A stretch of DNA of 64,000 nt, taken from NCBI GenBank assembly GCA_036172665.1, contig CM069877.1, positions 24,391,001 to 24,455,000 of the forward strand. Direction: 5' to 3'. The translations under genes and the position numbers were made by a program. The stretch comes from Prosopocoilus inquinatus. Lineage: Eukaryota > Arthropoda > Insecta > Coleoptera > Lucanidae. Position 1 is the stretch's first letter; every line of letters starts with the position of its first letter. The notes beneath the pieces were generated by a model that worked only from the letters and a program-made list of their open reading frames with translations, was not told the origin of the DNA and searched no databases. This document shows positions 47,010 through 57,640 of the stretch, piece after piece.

Positions 47010-47815
47010 ATAGTCGGAACCACGACCTACTAGATTTCACGAGACGACGTCTCTATACGGCCTGAGCAATTTACTAGTTCAAGGCTGAGTTGCACCGACA
47101 TCTAAAATTAAAGTGTTCCTCCGTTAGCGTCACTTACCCAAAAAAACCGGAAACGGAAATATATTCGGGACGTCATTTTTGACTGATGTCAAACGGTTTT
47201 TGACAGTTTCGCGTTTATGCTCAGTAAAGTTGCGCTTTTTTGCTCAGTTTGGCTCAGGTATAGTTTTCTGGCGGTATCGGTATAAATGATTTAATTACGG
47301 CCGAGTCTTAATTTCCGGAAAGAGTAGTTTGAAATTTTATACGATAGGTACAAAATAAAAAAAATCGTTTTCTTAACTTTCCTTACGCCAATTGCTTCTT
47401 TAGTCTCCTTTCTTCTTTGTTTGTTGCGACACAAAGAGGAACTCTGTAATGTGAAGTAACTCAAAATTACTTGCCCGTTAGACAAATATTCAAACCGCAC
47501 ATTTTCTTCTTCTGATCCAGGCTTGCGAAACTTTATAATGTAATTTTGTGCTCAATTACGAAGCTTTATAATGTAATTTCGTGCTCAATTACGTTATTCT
47601 TTTCAATAAAAATCATTTTCTAATTATAACAAACTGGTTTTAATTAATTCGCACTATGGCACTGACATAAATATGCATCATTTGACGTTTAAGTGTCAGA
47701 AAACTTCAATTTGGGTAACTAGCGCCAAAACGGAGAACATTCGCGCTAAATAAGCAAATTGCGGAGGCCGGATAAGGGAGTCTGTCTTGTAAAATCCAGC
47801 AGGTCATGGTCGGAA
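47010..47815. mobile_element. TIR element inside the TATCGATA foldback
   Basis: Left arm CGGAACCACGACCTACTAGA and right arm (reverse of TCCAGCAGGTCATGGTCGGAA) are inverted, with further pairing at CGGCCTGAGCAATTT / AAATTGCGGAGGCCG. It begins and ends at TATCGATAG motifs, so it seems to have landed in, or to share ends with, the ACTATCGATAGT repeats. Confidence 0.5.
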
Positions 47816-48757
47816 CTATCGATAGCGGTTACTATCGATAGTGCTATCGATAGTGCTATCGATAGTACTACCGATAGTGGAAACTATCGGTAAAACTATC
47901 GATAGTGCTATCGGTAGAACTATCGATAGTACTATCGTTAGCACTATCAAGAGAATTATTCGAATGAACTATGTGAAATTACATGACTGATGTTGCTGAA
48001 AGATTTGGCTGAAGCTAACAATGATAAAAGTGTTTACTGTTAGGCATTAATGTCAATTTAACCCCAAGTTTGTATATGGGAAGTTGCCTCATGCAAAATT
48101 GGACGGATTCGACATTTTTCGTATGGGTCTGAGGTCTACGTCACTCACCCAAGCTGAGGCTCCATTTAAAATCGTCATAATAGTTGCGTTGTTGTGGTAA
48201 CGGCAACGACTGCATGCGCCGCGTGGATCGCGACCAATCAAAATCGCCAGTCTAGTATGACGTCACGAGAGACCAGCACGACCAGACATTCGCCTTAATG
48301 CATGCAAATCTAAGCGTATGAGATAACTTCTCATATATCAACTTTGAATTTAACCACATTTGTCAGTATAGTTATTTTTATATTAAGCACGAGAACTTTA
48401 GTGTTTCCTGCCTGTAAGAATATCACTTGTTCTAAGAGCAAAACATGCATTAAAATGATTATAATTTTAAAGTGCGATTATGAAAGTAATTTCGAAAATT
48501 TAATATAAAAATTGACATTATTTGGCGCTGATAGTAAGAAACTTTTATCTACGTTAGCTCCAATTAACTCCTGCAATAACATCACTCATGCAATTTCACA
48601 TAATTGATTCGAATAGTTCTCTCGATAGTTCTACCGATCGACCTACTATCGATAGTGAAAACTATCGATAGTGCTATCGATAGTCTTACCGATAGTTCCC
48701 ACTATCGATAGTACTATTGATGGTAACTGCTTTCGAAAGCGCTATCGATAGTTCTTG
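47816..48757. mobile_element. Foldback with ACTATCGATAGT arrays at both ends
   Basis: Both ends are arrays of variably spaced ACTATCGATAGT palindromes and one-base variants (47816-47960 and 48615-48757). Immediately inside, AGAGAATTATTCGAAT...TGTGAAATTACATGA pairs with its inverse near 48580-48640. The interior (47960-48580) has no open frame. The right array ends inside the YqaJ gene, truncating it. Confidence 0.7.
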
Positions 48758-49962
48758 AATTTGTCCGTAAAACTGATGACGTCGTTTCAAATAAATATTT
48801 TCGCCGTGAATGTCTAGGCAACCTGCATGTTTTGCTAATTCTAGTCCTTGGTAAGTGTGTCCAGCTTTTAAACATTTCACTTCTATTAATTTCTGATTAA
48901 CAAAATCTACTCCGCCAGGACTATAACCTAACCAAGGTACAAGACAGTTTATTAGAAGCCCTACCTTTTCAACATTACAGTTATTTTGTTTCATGTAGGA
49001 ACTTAAGGCTAAGGACTCGTACTCTTTACCATAGGCAGTAAATTGGTTCCCTTTAAATAAGGGATTAACAATATCTCCAATTTTCTTTTGCCAATTCTGT
49101 TGAATACTTTTTGACTTCATATATGTGTATAAAGAGTAACATACTGAGCCAGTTATCCTAATTTTTCTATGCTTTTGCCACAAGTCACCTTCTTGGGCTG
49201 AAGTGTGCAAACAGATACTAACGGAATCAGCAACTGTTAGCTGCACATTATATTTATAAAATGCTGCTGTTTGAGGTGAGCAATTTCGTAGTTGTTCATT
49301 GTCTAAAAGTTTTGACTGAATTAATATATTATTTTCAGCCAGTAAAAGGTCTGTTATTTCAGCTCTCACATCCTCTTTACAGTCTGAGCTGTTGCCAGTC
49401 TGTTCAATCAGCACAGGTGCTTTACAGCACTTTTTGTGGATGGCCAAATTGGACTCAGGGGCTCCTATAAACAGCAGATGTAACACCTTTTGTTTATTGT
49501 GGGGACTAATTTCTGATAAGTTTACTTTCTTTCCCACGTGGCAAAACTCTGCTAATGGAACAGGATCATAAGAGGACTTCATATTGTTTTTAATTTTCCC
49601 CCATTGCTGCATTACATCCGTTGAGCTTAAATCCTGCAAGTTCTCTAAGGGAATTCTAATATATATATACAAGTCCATGTAAACATCCAGCCGACTTTCG
49701 TCATTAATGACGTTAAATCAGTACCAACTGAACTGAAGATTTAATGTACGATGTATTCGTTGAAATTTAGTAACATTTAGTTACTACATGTTTTTGAAAA
49801 TTACGATGTTGCCGCTTGAATTATCACTAATGTCAGACGTGTTTACTGTCAAGTGTGTTTGAGGTTATTCGAAGTTCGTTGGTGCATTTTTGATAGACTT
49901 CTAGAGCAATTATAATTCCGTACTGTTCTTCTTAGAACAAATAGTTGCTTGATACTACGAAA

Positions 49963-51588
49963 ATGCCTAAAGCGCTAGGTAGCCAGGCAAAGGAGTTGGT
50001 CGCTTCTTTAATTCATTATTTTGAGGCAGAACGTGATAACGGATGTATATTATTACCTTTAACTGCTGTACGAGAGGTATTTATAAACCACTGGTATGAA
50101 ATAGTTATTCTTAAAGTTCTTTTGATTACAGCGTGTGGCGGCAGCATTGAATTTGAATTTGAGTACTGTGACTTCTGTCTGGCAATTGGTTAAAAGAAAC
50201 GAAACATTGAGCTCCCCGAAACGTAAAGTGTCACGTAGTAAACCTATTACTGGAGTCGATAGTGCTGTGCAAGTTGCAATTAGAAATACAATTTACCAAA
50301 TGTACGAACGTCGTAAGTAAATTTCTTATGACCAATTACACGTGTTTAACCTATACGAATAATTGCAGATGAACATGTTACTCTTCAGTCAATTTGGGAA
50401 AATGTAACTGAGGCAAAAATATTTTCTGGATGCCAAAAATCCTTACATATTATTTTGAGAAACATTGGTTTTAAATGGAGTAAAGACAACCCTCGAAGAG
50501 GTTTAATGGAAGTACCACATGTTGTACAACAAAGATTAACGTTCTTAAGAACATACCACAAACTTAAAGAAGAGCAGTTATATAATTTTGTCTTTTTGGA
50601 TGAAACGTGGATATTCCAAAATGGTACAATAGCACGTTCATGGCAAGATAGTGATTTAAAGACCGTGAAAAGTACCAAGGTTGATGGAAAAAGGTTAGTT
50701 CTAAAGGTCTAATGTTCGGTTTCTGAAACAATAAATAACTTTATGTTAAGATAAATTTTTAGTGACAAACGACTTTATGAAACTTATAAATTGTTTATGT
50801 TGCTACATTATACACTTTAATATAATATAATACGTAATTTTATTTCAGATATATCGTTGTACATGCAGGAAATAAAAAAGGGTTTAATTCCTGGTGCTAA
50901 ACTAGTATTTTCTTCTGCTACAAAAAATGCAGATTATCATGGAGAAATGAATCATACATTGTTTTTAAAGTGGTTTCGTAACTTATTACACCTTTTAGAA
51001 GAACCATCTGTCATTATCATGGATAATGCACCGTATCATAACACTTTGGTTGCAAAAATACCAAATAGTTCATCTACCAAGTTTGAAATTCAGCAATGGC
51101 TAAATGCAAATAACATCGAGTACGATCCAACTTCCTTTAAAAGAGAATTGTTATTAAAAGTTGCATTGTAATGAATATTTTTATTATTCATATACTTGTA
51201 ATTCATCTAATGTAATTTTAGGAATAAACCACCCAAGCAATATCTAGCTGATCAACTAGCAGAAGAAGCAGGTCATAAAGTTTTACGGTTACCTCCATAC
51301 CACTGCATTTTTAATGCAACAGAATTAATTTGGGGCATAAGTAAAAATTATTATAATCGACACATTGGCAGAAATGGAAAGTCTATGCAGGCTTGTCTGG
51401 ACATGTGGGATGAAGCTTTAAAATCTGTCAGTTCAGAACACTGGTCCAAATCAATCACACACGTTGATAAAGAAATAGAAAAATGGTGGAATCGTGAGAT
51501 AAGTTTTGATGTCAGAGATGTGATGCCATTGATAATTAATCTTAATGATTCATCAGACAGTTCTGATTTATCTGACATAGAACCTTAA
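49963..51588 (+). CDS. DDE transposase with wide D-E spacing (Sailor/DD82E-like), one frameshift
   Basis: Five exons: 49963-50076, 50132-50312, 50369-50693, 50849-51167 and 51222-51588, with GT-AG introns. The N-terminus is a helix-turn-helix (MPKALGSQAKELVASLIHYF, LNLNLSTVTSVW) and a GVDSAVQVAIRNTIYQM linker. Catalytic residues are Asp in FVFLDETWIFQNG, Asp in SVIIMDNAPYHN and Glu in PPYHCIFNATELIWG. I count 81 residues between the second Asp and the Glu. That is far wider than the 34-41 of common Tc1/mariner families and close to the DD82E class named Sailor (from memory). The C-terminus is acidic/Ser-rich (SSDSSDLSDIEP). A one-base insertion in the A-run near 50875-50880 breaks exon 4. Confidence 0.82.
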
Positions 51589-51662
51589 ACTAAATTTCAT
51601 AGAGCAAGTGTTAAACATCAAATTTACCGTTTTATTAAATTTTATTTCTATTTCATTTGCAG

Positions 51663-51836
51663 GAGAGCTTAAACAATTTGTGGAACGGATTAATTTCTGA
51701 TGGTGAACTGACAGGATTATTTTCCGATTGTCTTTTAAACAGTGCCAGGGTTACAGCTCGGCAGGGTGAACTAGGAAAATATTACTGCGGACCGAGGGTG
51801 TTTACGTTTCAACCATTTCCATACACAGGGCTGTAA
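51663..51836 (+). other. Exon-like open frame downstream of the transposase
   Basis: After an acceptor-like TTTGCAG the frame reads SLNNLWNGLISDGELTGLF, then LGKYYCGPRVFTFQPFPYTG and stops. It is not recognised. It could be an alternative 3' exon, a second small gene of the element, or chance. Confidence 0.25.
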
Positions 51837-52440
51837 TTAGATGCAGAAGATTTACTTAAACAAGAAATTCATACTTTTAATGGGTCGAATATAACAAGTT
51901 ATAGTGAAAAGCGTTTGGATATCTGCACTTTTCACTCCGAACAGTCCTTTACACTCTTTAGCGTTAGAATTTTGCATTTGGAACTCTTCCAGTGAAATCT
52001 TACGCATTCATTTATTGTCGGAGTCGTGCGTTTGGAGTATGCACATTCGACTGTAATAAGTACTTCAAGCAATGCTGTATTATGGTACACTATTGCATAT
52101 GCAAAATTTATAAGCAAAACAGTAAATAAAAATAATTGCATCTAATAAACCTTGTTTTATTTTCTTATTCATTTTGTAACCGCCGCGTAAATGCTCCGAA
52201 ATGTACCAGCGCGTTCGGATATTATCATTCCGCTCCACAAGCACTATAATTATGTGACAAATGCACCGCACCGTTCTTGGGACGGTCTGGAACAAATATC
52301 GGAACGCACTTTCAATACCGTTCAATCAATTGATTTCCGCGAATTCTGTTTTTGAAGTTAAATCTACCTACATAACCTATACGCCGTCAACCACCAAACG
52401 TATGTAAACACTTCAGTGCGTGGCAACATTGTCATGGCAT
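51837..52440. other. Right subterminal region of the DD82E-like element
   Basis: Non-coding; rich in CG relative to the surroundings. No motif beyond the terminal repeat was identified. Confidence 0.35.
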
Positions 52441-52938
52441 TACGTCATAAATATGAATGACGAAAGTCGGCTGCCTGTTTACATGGACTGTATTTAAGTT
52501 GTTTCATTTTCAATGAATTTTGTGTTCTTAACAAAAATCTAAACCTAAAAATTTAGATTTTTCTTACCTATTTAAATACATGCAGACTGCAACAACGTGT
52601 TTGCATTTTCCACTGCCAGCTTTACAAGTTCAAGTCGTCGCGATTATTTTGCCTTCTGGTGTGCTCTTTATATTAATATTTATTTCATGTGGTGTACCAA
52701 AGACCTGTGAACTTTGAAGGCACAAAGCTAGGATCTCAACTTCATTATCCATTGTATTGGTTTTTAAAATTCCACATTCCACAACATGTTTGGCCTTTAA
52801 AACGGCACTTCCCTCGATATATGGTCGTTTAAATTCACCCACCAGCTCCATAATATCATGCATTTCTATGCACGGCTCAAACATTATCGAAATTGCTTGT
52901 TGAACTTGCAATTCTGTACCACTTCTATATAAATACAC

Positions 52939-53688
52939 ACAACACCGTATTATTGTATACTAACACGTGGTTTTTATCACCATTTCGCCACCATATTGCT
53001 ACATTTTGTAGCGCCACCAAGCGGGAACCGAAAACGCGAGTACTGTGGTCACTTAACACTACAGGATTGGTCGATCCCTATACCGCAATGTAAGCTCGCT
53101 CCGGTCGCTGTTCTGACGTCACCATCGGTCCGTATTCAAATACACGCCTAATATTTAAACGTAAAAATGCCGGTTCCGACCAAAGTAAAAAGAGAAAATG
53201 TGCTTTATAATAACTTTCCCAAAGGAAATTACATAGTTTCTGCAACTATAGAAGGAATGCATCTGCCATTGTAAAAAAATACAAAAAAGGAAAGAACTGT
53301 GCCAATTAAAGTAATGAAAAACTTTTTGTAAATTAAGAAGAAAAATTAGAATCAAGTTTCTAAAATACTCAAAACGGAACTAAACATTTCAAATGATAAT
53401 TTCTACGCATCCTAAATAATCAAAACGGCAGAGACTAAGTAAAATTGTTAAATAAAAATATATTAGTCCTGCTATTTATTTAAATTTACAAGCTTTGTTT
53501 TCTTTTATGGAAAAGTTAAATAATTGAAGCACTATCTTGTCCAATGAAAATTATTATAATAATAATATACATATAATTATTTTGTAGCGGACATTTGAAA
53601 AATTTAGATCGACGTTTCACTACGGATTTTGCAGCTATTTCGGGAAAAATTTATAAATTAAACGTTAAAGTTTTTAAAAAAATTTGTT
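52939..53688. other. Upstream flank of the SWIM-YqaJ gene, nothing further recognised
   Basis: A splice-acceptor-like TTTATATAG precedes exon 1 on the minus strand, so an earlier exon may exist. No other feature is supported. Confidence 0.3.
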
Positions 53689-53749
53689 GTCTTGCATGGG
53701 GGACTTATTAGGAGCAAATCCGCTTCAATTTCTCTATCCTACTGCAATG
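53689..53749 (+). mobile_element. Internal fragment of the SINE, copy D
   Basis: GGGGGACTTATTAGGAGCAA through TCCTACTGCAATGTCA matches the SINE 3' half. Both ends are missing and it has small deletions. Confidence 0.7.
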
Positions 53750-53751
53750 TC

Positions 53752-55632
53752 AATGTATTTTGTGCAACATGTGACACAACGAAAATTAACCGTTTCCGAG
53801 ATATTTTCATTTTTTTAAAAGAACTCAGACTTGCACAACCTTGGTTATGATACTGCCATCTTTGTGCAACAAAACGCATGATGTCCATTTTTGGCCTATA
53901 GTAGGTTACAGTAACATTCTTTCAGATCATGTCCCGTTTTGCACTTGATTGCTTACAGGCTGGTTGAAAAGTAACTTCTATTCGAACTGATTTCAACTGT
54001 CGAAAAGTCATGTTTTTTAAATGGAACGCCCAGTATATTTTTATACCATGTGACTCAGGATTAAATGTTCTTTCGTCCTGTATTAGCATTCCCTATACCT
54101 ATCTCTTATAGTTCACTCGTTATCGATAATTTTTTTTAATGCCTAATTTTTTTTCATTTTTCGGTGTTGTTTTTAAATAATGGGCTATGAAAAAATATGT
54201 TACTACTGAGACACAATAGAAAGATATTACTAATAAATTATAGCAGAGAACCACTTAGAGTCAATATCATAACCAACAATTTGTGTATTATTTTCAATAT
54301 TTTTGATTTATTTATTAGTTTTCATAAAATTTTGTTTTGTAAGTGTAAATTTCTCTTTGTAAATGTGTAAAAGGTTATACCAAGAATCCTAACACATATG
54401 GCATATGTAAATTAAAAATTCAGATGATAGATATGTATTTAAATATTATTTTTCGGTTTTTAAAATGAAATTGAAATTACAGTCAGAAATTAATTTAAGA
54501 CATCTCATTTTGTAAAATTTTTATAGTACACTATTTAGGAATAACACTAAAAAGTGAAAAAAATTGATATGTCAAAGAGAAAATCATGATAATTGAAATT
54601 AACCTCCGCCCACAATAAGTTTTATATCCGTAGATACGCATTTCGGCAGCTAAGCTGCCATCTTCAGTACGCTACCAACTTAAAAGCACTAAGAAATATT
54701 TAAAACCACCTAAACACACTGATAAAATCATAAAAATGTTAAAGCTAACAACCTAATCATCCTAAAAGATATATATGTCTAAATGTAAGTAAATATAAAT
54801 TAATATGTAAAAATTTTAAGTAAACTATATATGTTTATGTTAATTTATAAATCGGGGGAAACAAAAAAAATATGTGAACTCCTAAAAGCAACTGTCAGAA
54901 AACCTTACAAATGAGAGCTATCCAAAAAACACGGAAATGCGGAAATAAACAGTCCAAAGATGCGAAAAACTTCTCATTCTAACTAATAAATAAGTATATA
55001 ATTCCCTGTTACTTGATACCTAAAAATAAACTATATGTTACGTATAAATCGAAAAAAAAAATTCCGTGTTGTTTGGTTAGCTCTTGTTTGTAAGGTTTTC
55101 TGACAGTTAATTTTGGGTATTCACATAATTTTTTATTTTTTTTCGATTTATACATAACATACATAGTTTATTTTTATTAGCTGCCGAAATACGTATCTAT
55201 GGATATAAAACTTATTGTGGGCGGAGGTTAATTTCAATTTACTATTTTAGAGAAAATCAAGAATAAGAAGAGAAAGGTAAGAGATGGGTATAGGGAATGC
55301 TAATACAGTTCGAAAGAACATTTAATTGTGATTCTTATGGTGTAAAAAAATATTGGGTGTTCTATTTAAAAAACATGACTTTTCGACAATTGAAATCAGT
55401 TCGAATAGAAGTTACTTTTCAACCAGCCCGTAAACGATTTTGTGTAAAATTAGGTATGACCTGAAAGCTTATGAGCATAGCCTACTGCAAGCCAAAAATT
55501 GAAATTATGGCTTTTGTTATACAAAGATGACAGCATCATAAACAAGGCGCTGCAACTTTGAAGTTTATTTATAAAATGGAAATATCTCTAAAACGGCTAT
55601 TTTTTCTTGTACCACATGTTACACAAAATATT
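53752..55632. mobile_element. Foldback element with ~360-bp arms
   Basis: ATTTTGTGCAACATGTG at the left pairs with the right end near 55612-55632. The arms continue with CAGGCTGGTTGAAAAGTAAC / GTTACTTTTCAACCAGCCCG and GGGAATGCTAATACAG-type blocks. The left arm's outer side touches the SINE fragment. The centre houses a second inverted-repeat element (54592-55243). Confidence 0.7.
54592..55243. mobile_element. Inverted-repeat element with Penelope-like ends
   Basis: Both ends read TTAACCTCCGCCCACAATAA inward for about 55 bp with two mismatches. On the minus strand the left end gives CTGAAGA, a six-base-pair stem GGCAGC/GCTGCC with loop TTA, then GAAA. This resembles a hammerhead-type core and the terminal structures of Penelope-like retroelements. 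The interior has further inverted blocks (AACTGTCAGAAAACCTTACA). No reverse transcriptase is present. Assignment is tentative. Confidence 0.45.
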
Positions 55633-55859
55633 TTTAGAATTTCATGAAGATTTCAGAAATGCAATAAAAAATAGGGTATTCCATTTAAAATAAGAAAGTT
55701 GACAGCAACATCCGGTACAAGTGGAAGTGCCCGAAAGTTGGAAATACAATATTTTAATAGATCATTATCGCTAACTTATAACCGCAAAATATGAAATAGA
55801 AATTCAAAGAGGAAGTCCGTAAACTTTTAATGAATGAGTTGCTTGAATCTCCCTGTATA

Positions 55860-56973
55860 CGTGGGCTGCCGGAAAATTTTCTGGAATCTAATAGGTCTAG
55901 AATTGTTAGAGTTTATCAACTGTCATATTTGAAAAATTTGACGTTTTTCGCCTATAATTCTATTGACAGTTCCTATCCAAGTGAACTAATTTTATTTGTA
56001 CAGCATTTGAGAAAAAGTAATTTTGTGTAAACGAATTACGTGAAGGTCGTCCATCAACATCTATTGTTGCCACTAATGTAGATGCTGTGCGTGAAATGCT
56101 TGAGCGAGATCGACATGTGACATACCGTGACATTCAAGCATCCTTACGCATTGACATGAAAGCAATACACCAGATTTTGCATGATCATTTGAACGTACGA
56201 AAGCTTTGCAGTCATTGGATTCCACACAATTTAACAGAAGCGCAAAAGCAGGGTCGTGTCAAATGGTGCGAAGAAATGTTCAAGAAATTCAATGGAGGTC
56301 GTTCAAATTTAGTTTATAACATCGTTACTAGTGACGAAACGTGGATCTATTCGTATGAGCCAGAAAGTAAACAACAATCTACCGTTTGGGTATTTCAAAA
56401 TGAACCAAAACCAACAAAAGTTGTCCGTTCACGCAGTGCTGTGAAGCAAATGATTGCTTGTTTCTTTGGTTTAACTGGACATGTAGCAACCGTGGCTTTA
56501 GAGGATTGAAAAACCGTAAATGTTGATTGATATACTACAATTTGTTTGCTAGAAGTCATCGATCAAATAAGAAGAAACAATCGAAATCGACGAATTATTC
56601 TCCATCATGACAACGCCAGCTCTCACTCAGTCCGTCAAACAGTTGATTTTTTGTCCAACAAAAATGTTGAATTAATGACTCATTGTCCATATTCACCTGA
56701 TTTATCACCTAATGATTTCTTTTTGTTCCCAAATATCAAAAATAAACTGCGTGGTGAGCGATTTTCGTCGGCCGAAGCAGCGGTTGAAACATTCCGGACA
56801 CTGGTTTCTGAGGTACCATCTTTAGAGTGGAAAACGTGCTTTAGAAATTGGTTCGAGCGTATGCAAAAGTGGATTGACGTCAAAGGCGAATACTTCGAAA
56901 AACAATGATACCGTTTACCAAATTTCATATGCGTTTTTCATACCGTTTCCAGAAACTTTTCCAGCAGCCCACG
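55860..56973 (+). mobile_element. mariner element, internally deleted at the 5' side
   Basis: Ends CGTGGGCTGC(C/T)GGAAAA and inverse, with TA on both sides (55858-55859 and 56974-56975). The leader matches the copy at 4339-5247. About 180 bp, including the start codon and first helix-turn-helix, are missing at about 56033. Confidence 0.85.
56034..56908 (+). pseudogene. mariner transposase without N-terminus, two stops
   Basis: The frame resumes at RPSTSIVATNVDAV and VTYRDIQASLRID. Catalytic Asp residues appear in VTSDETWIYSYEP, LHHDNASSHSV and SPDLSPNDFFLFP, in the mariner D,D34D pattern. Two in-frame TGA codons lie at about 56507-56509 and 56528-56530, splitting frames 56087-56509 and 56546-56908. 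The C-terminus (WFERMQKWIDVKGEYFEK) is intact. It cannot make a functional protein. Confidence 0.88.
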
Positions 56974-56974
56974 T

Positions 56975-57074
56975 AGGATTGCTCGATCGCCCGATTTCGT
57001 CTGCCGGGCCCGTGAACCGCGTGACGTAATCATCGGTCCAAGCGACAGACAAAATCGGGCGATCGAGCAATCCT
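56975..57074. mobile_element. 100-bp palindromic MITE next to the mariner
   Basis: AGGATTGCTCGATCGCCCGA at the left and its inverse at the right pair almost perfectly around a CG-rich centre. The mariner's right TA touches its left end, so the mariner inserted at the edge of this palindrome. Confidence 0.75.
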
Positions 57075-57239
57075 ATATGTTAACTATCCTTGAGCAACAG
57101 TAGTTGATGATTGATTTATGTTGAAGAGTTCAGGATGCATTAGGTTACAGACCTGTGTCAAATTCGCAATTCTCCTCCAGCAGTTTTTTTTACTGCTATT
57201 CTAACAACGCGACGGCGGAAAAGTGTAAACAGGGGTGGG

Positions 57240-57640
57240 GGGTGAGGAAGTGTGTCCGATTTTCTTTGCATTTCCACTTGTATTTAATGAAATAACACAG
57301 CCAAGCGGCATAAAATCATCGTAAATACTTCAGAGAATGTACATGATAACACGGAAACATTGAAAACCACAGAAATTAACACAAACATTGAAAACCACAA
57401 AAATAACGAGTTTTATTCCCGACAGAAAATGTCTCCCTCGGCGACAGGTGCAATAAAACTGGCGGACTTATAAACAAATTGTACTTTTTTATTCGGCAAC
57501 GCGAACTTTTGCAGTTGCACAGGTACTTAGATTAATACATGTGCATTGACGATATGGAGTCGGTAGAGTTGTTGCCCCCTGGAATTCTTTTTATTTCGCA
57601 AAATCGAAAACTCCCGTAAGCCGCACGTGTTCACGTGAAA
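57240..57640. repeat. Dispersed repeat, inverted partner of 26510-26860
   Basis: See 26510-26860; shares CACTTGTATTTAATGAAAT, AATCATCGTAA and a TTTCGCAAAATCGAAAACTC block. Confidence 0.5.

Larger units (their letters stand above)
49670..52490 (+). mobile_element. Tc1/mariner-superfamily element with 81-residue D-E spacing, in a host intron
   Basis: Terminal inverted repeats CA(A)GTCCATGTAAACA continue to CAGCCGACTTTCGTCATT and are flanked by TA on both sides (49668-49669 and 52491-52492). The element is 2.8 kb and encodes a spliced transposase on the plus strand. It lies wholly within the intron of the minus-strand SWIM-YqaJ gene, whose intron would be about 90 bp without it. The 3' part (51590-52440) is long and mostly non-coding. 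Confidence 0.85.
48757..52938 (-). pseudogene. SWIM zinc finger + YqaJ-type exonuclease gene, interrupted
   Basis: Exon 1 (52938-52568) reads EPCIEMHDIMELVGEF, ALCLQSSQVFGTPHEI and a SWIM finger whose surviving part is TCKAGSGKCKH. Its first Cys codon is TGA (52630-52632), a likely TGC-to-TGA change. After donor 52567 and acceptor 49656, exon 2 (49655-48757) continues in frame (RIPLENLQDLSS). It then shows the YqaJ/lambda-exonuclease core: RITGSVCYS, GKEYESLALSSYMKQ, WLGYSPGGVDF, LIEVKCL and HQFYGQIQ. The family is a Mg-dependent DNA exonuclease; SWIM-YqaJ fusions are widespread, mostly uncharacterised, in animals. The last ~17 codons before the stop at 48686 come from the TATCGATA foldback. 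The Met at 49678 lies in the inserted transposon's end and is not the start. Confidence 0.8.

Noticed and set aside
49676..49678. ATG as the start of the YqaJ frame
   Set aside because: The codon lies in the terminal repeat of the inserted transposon; splicing from 52568 to 49655 explains the N-terminus better.
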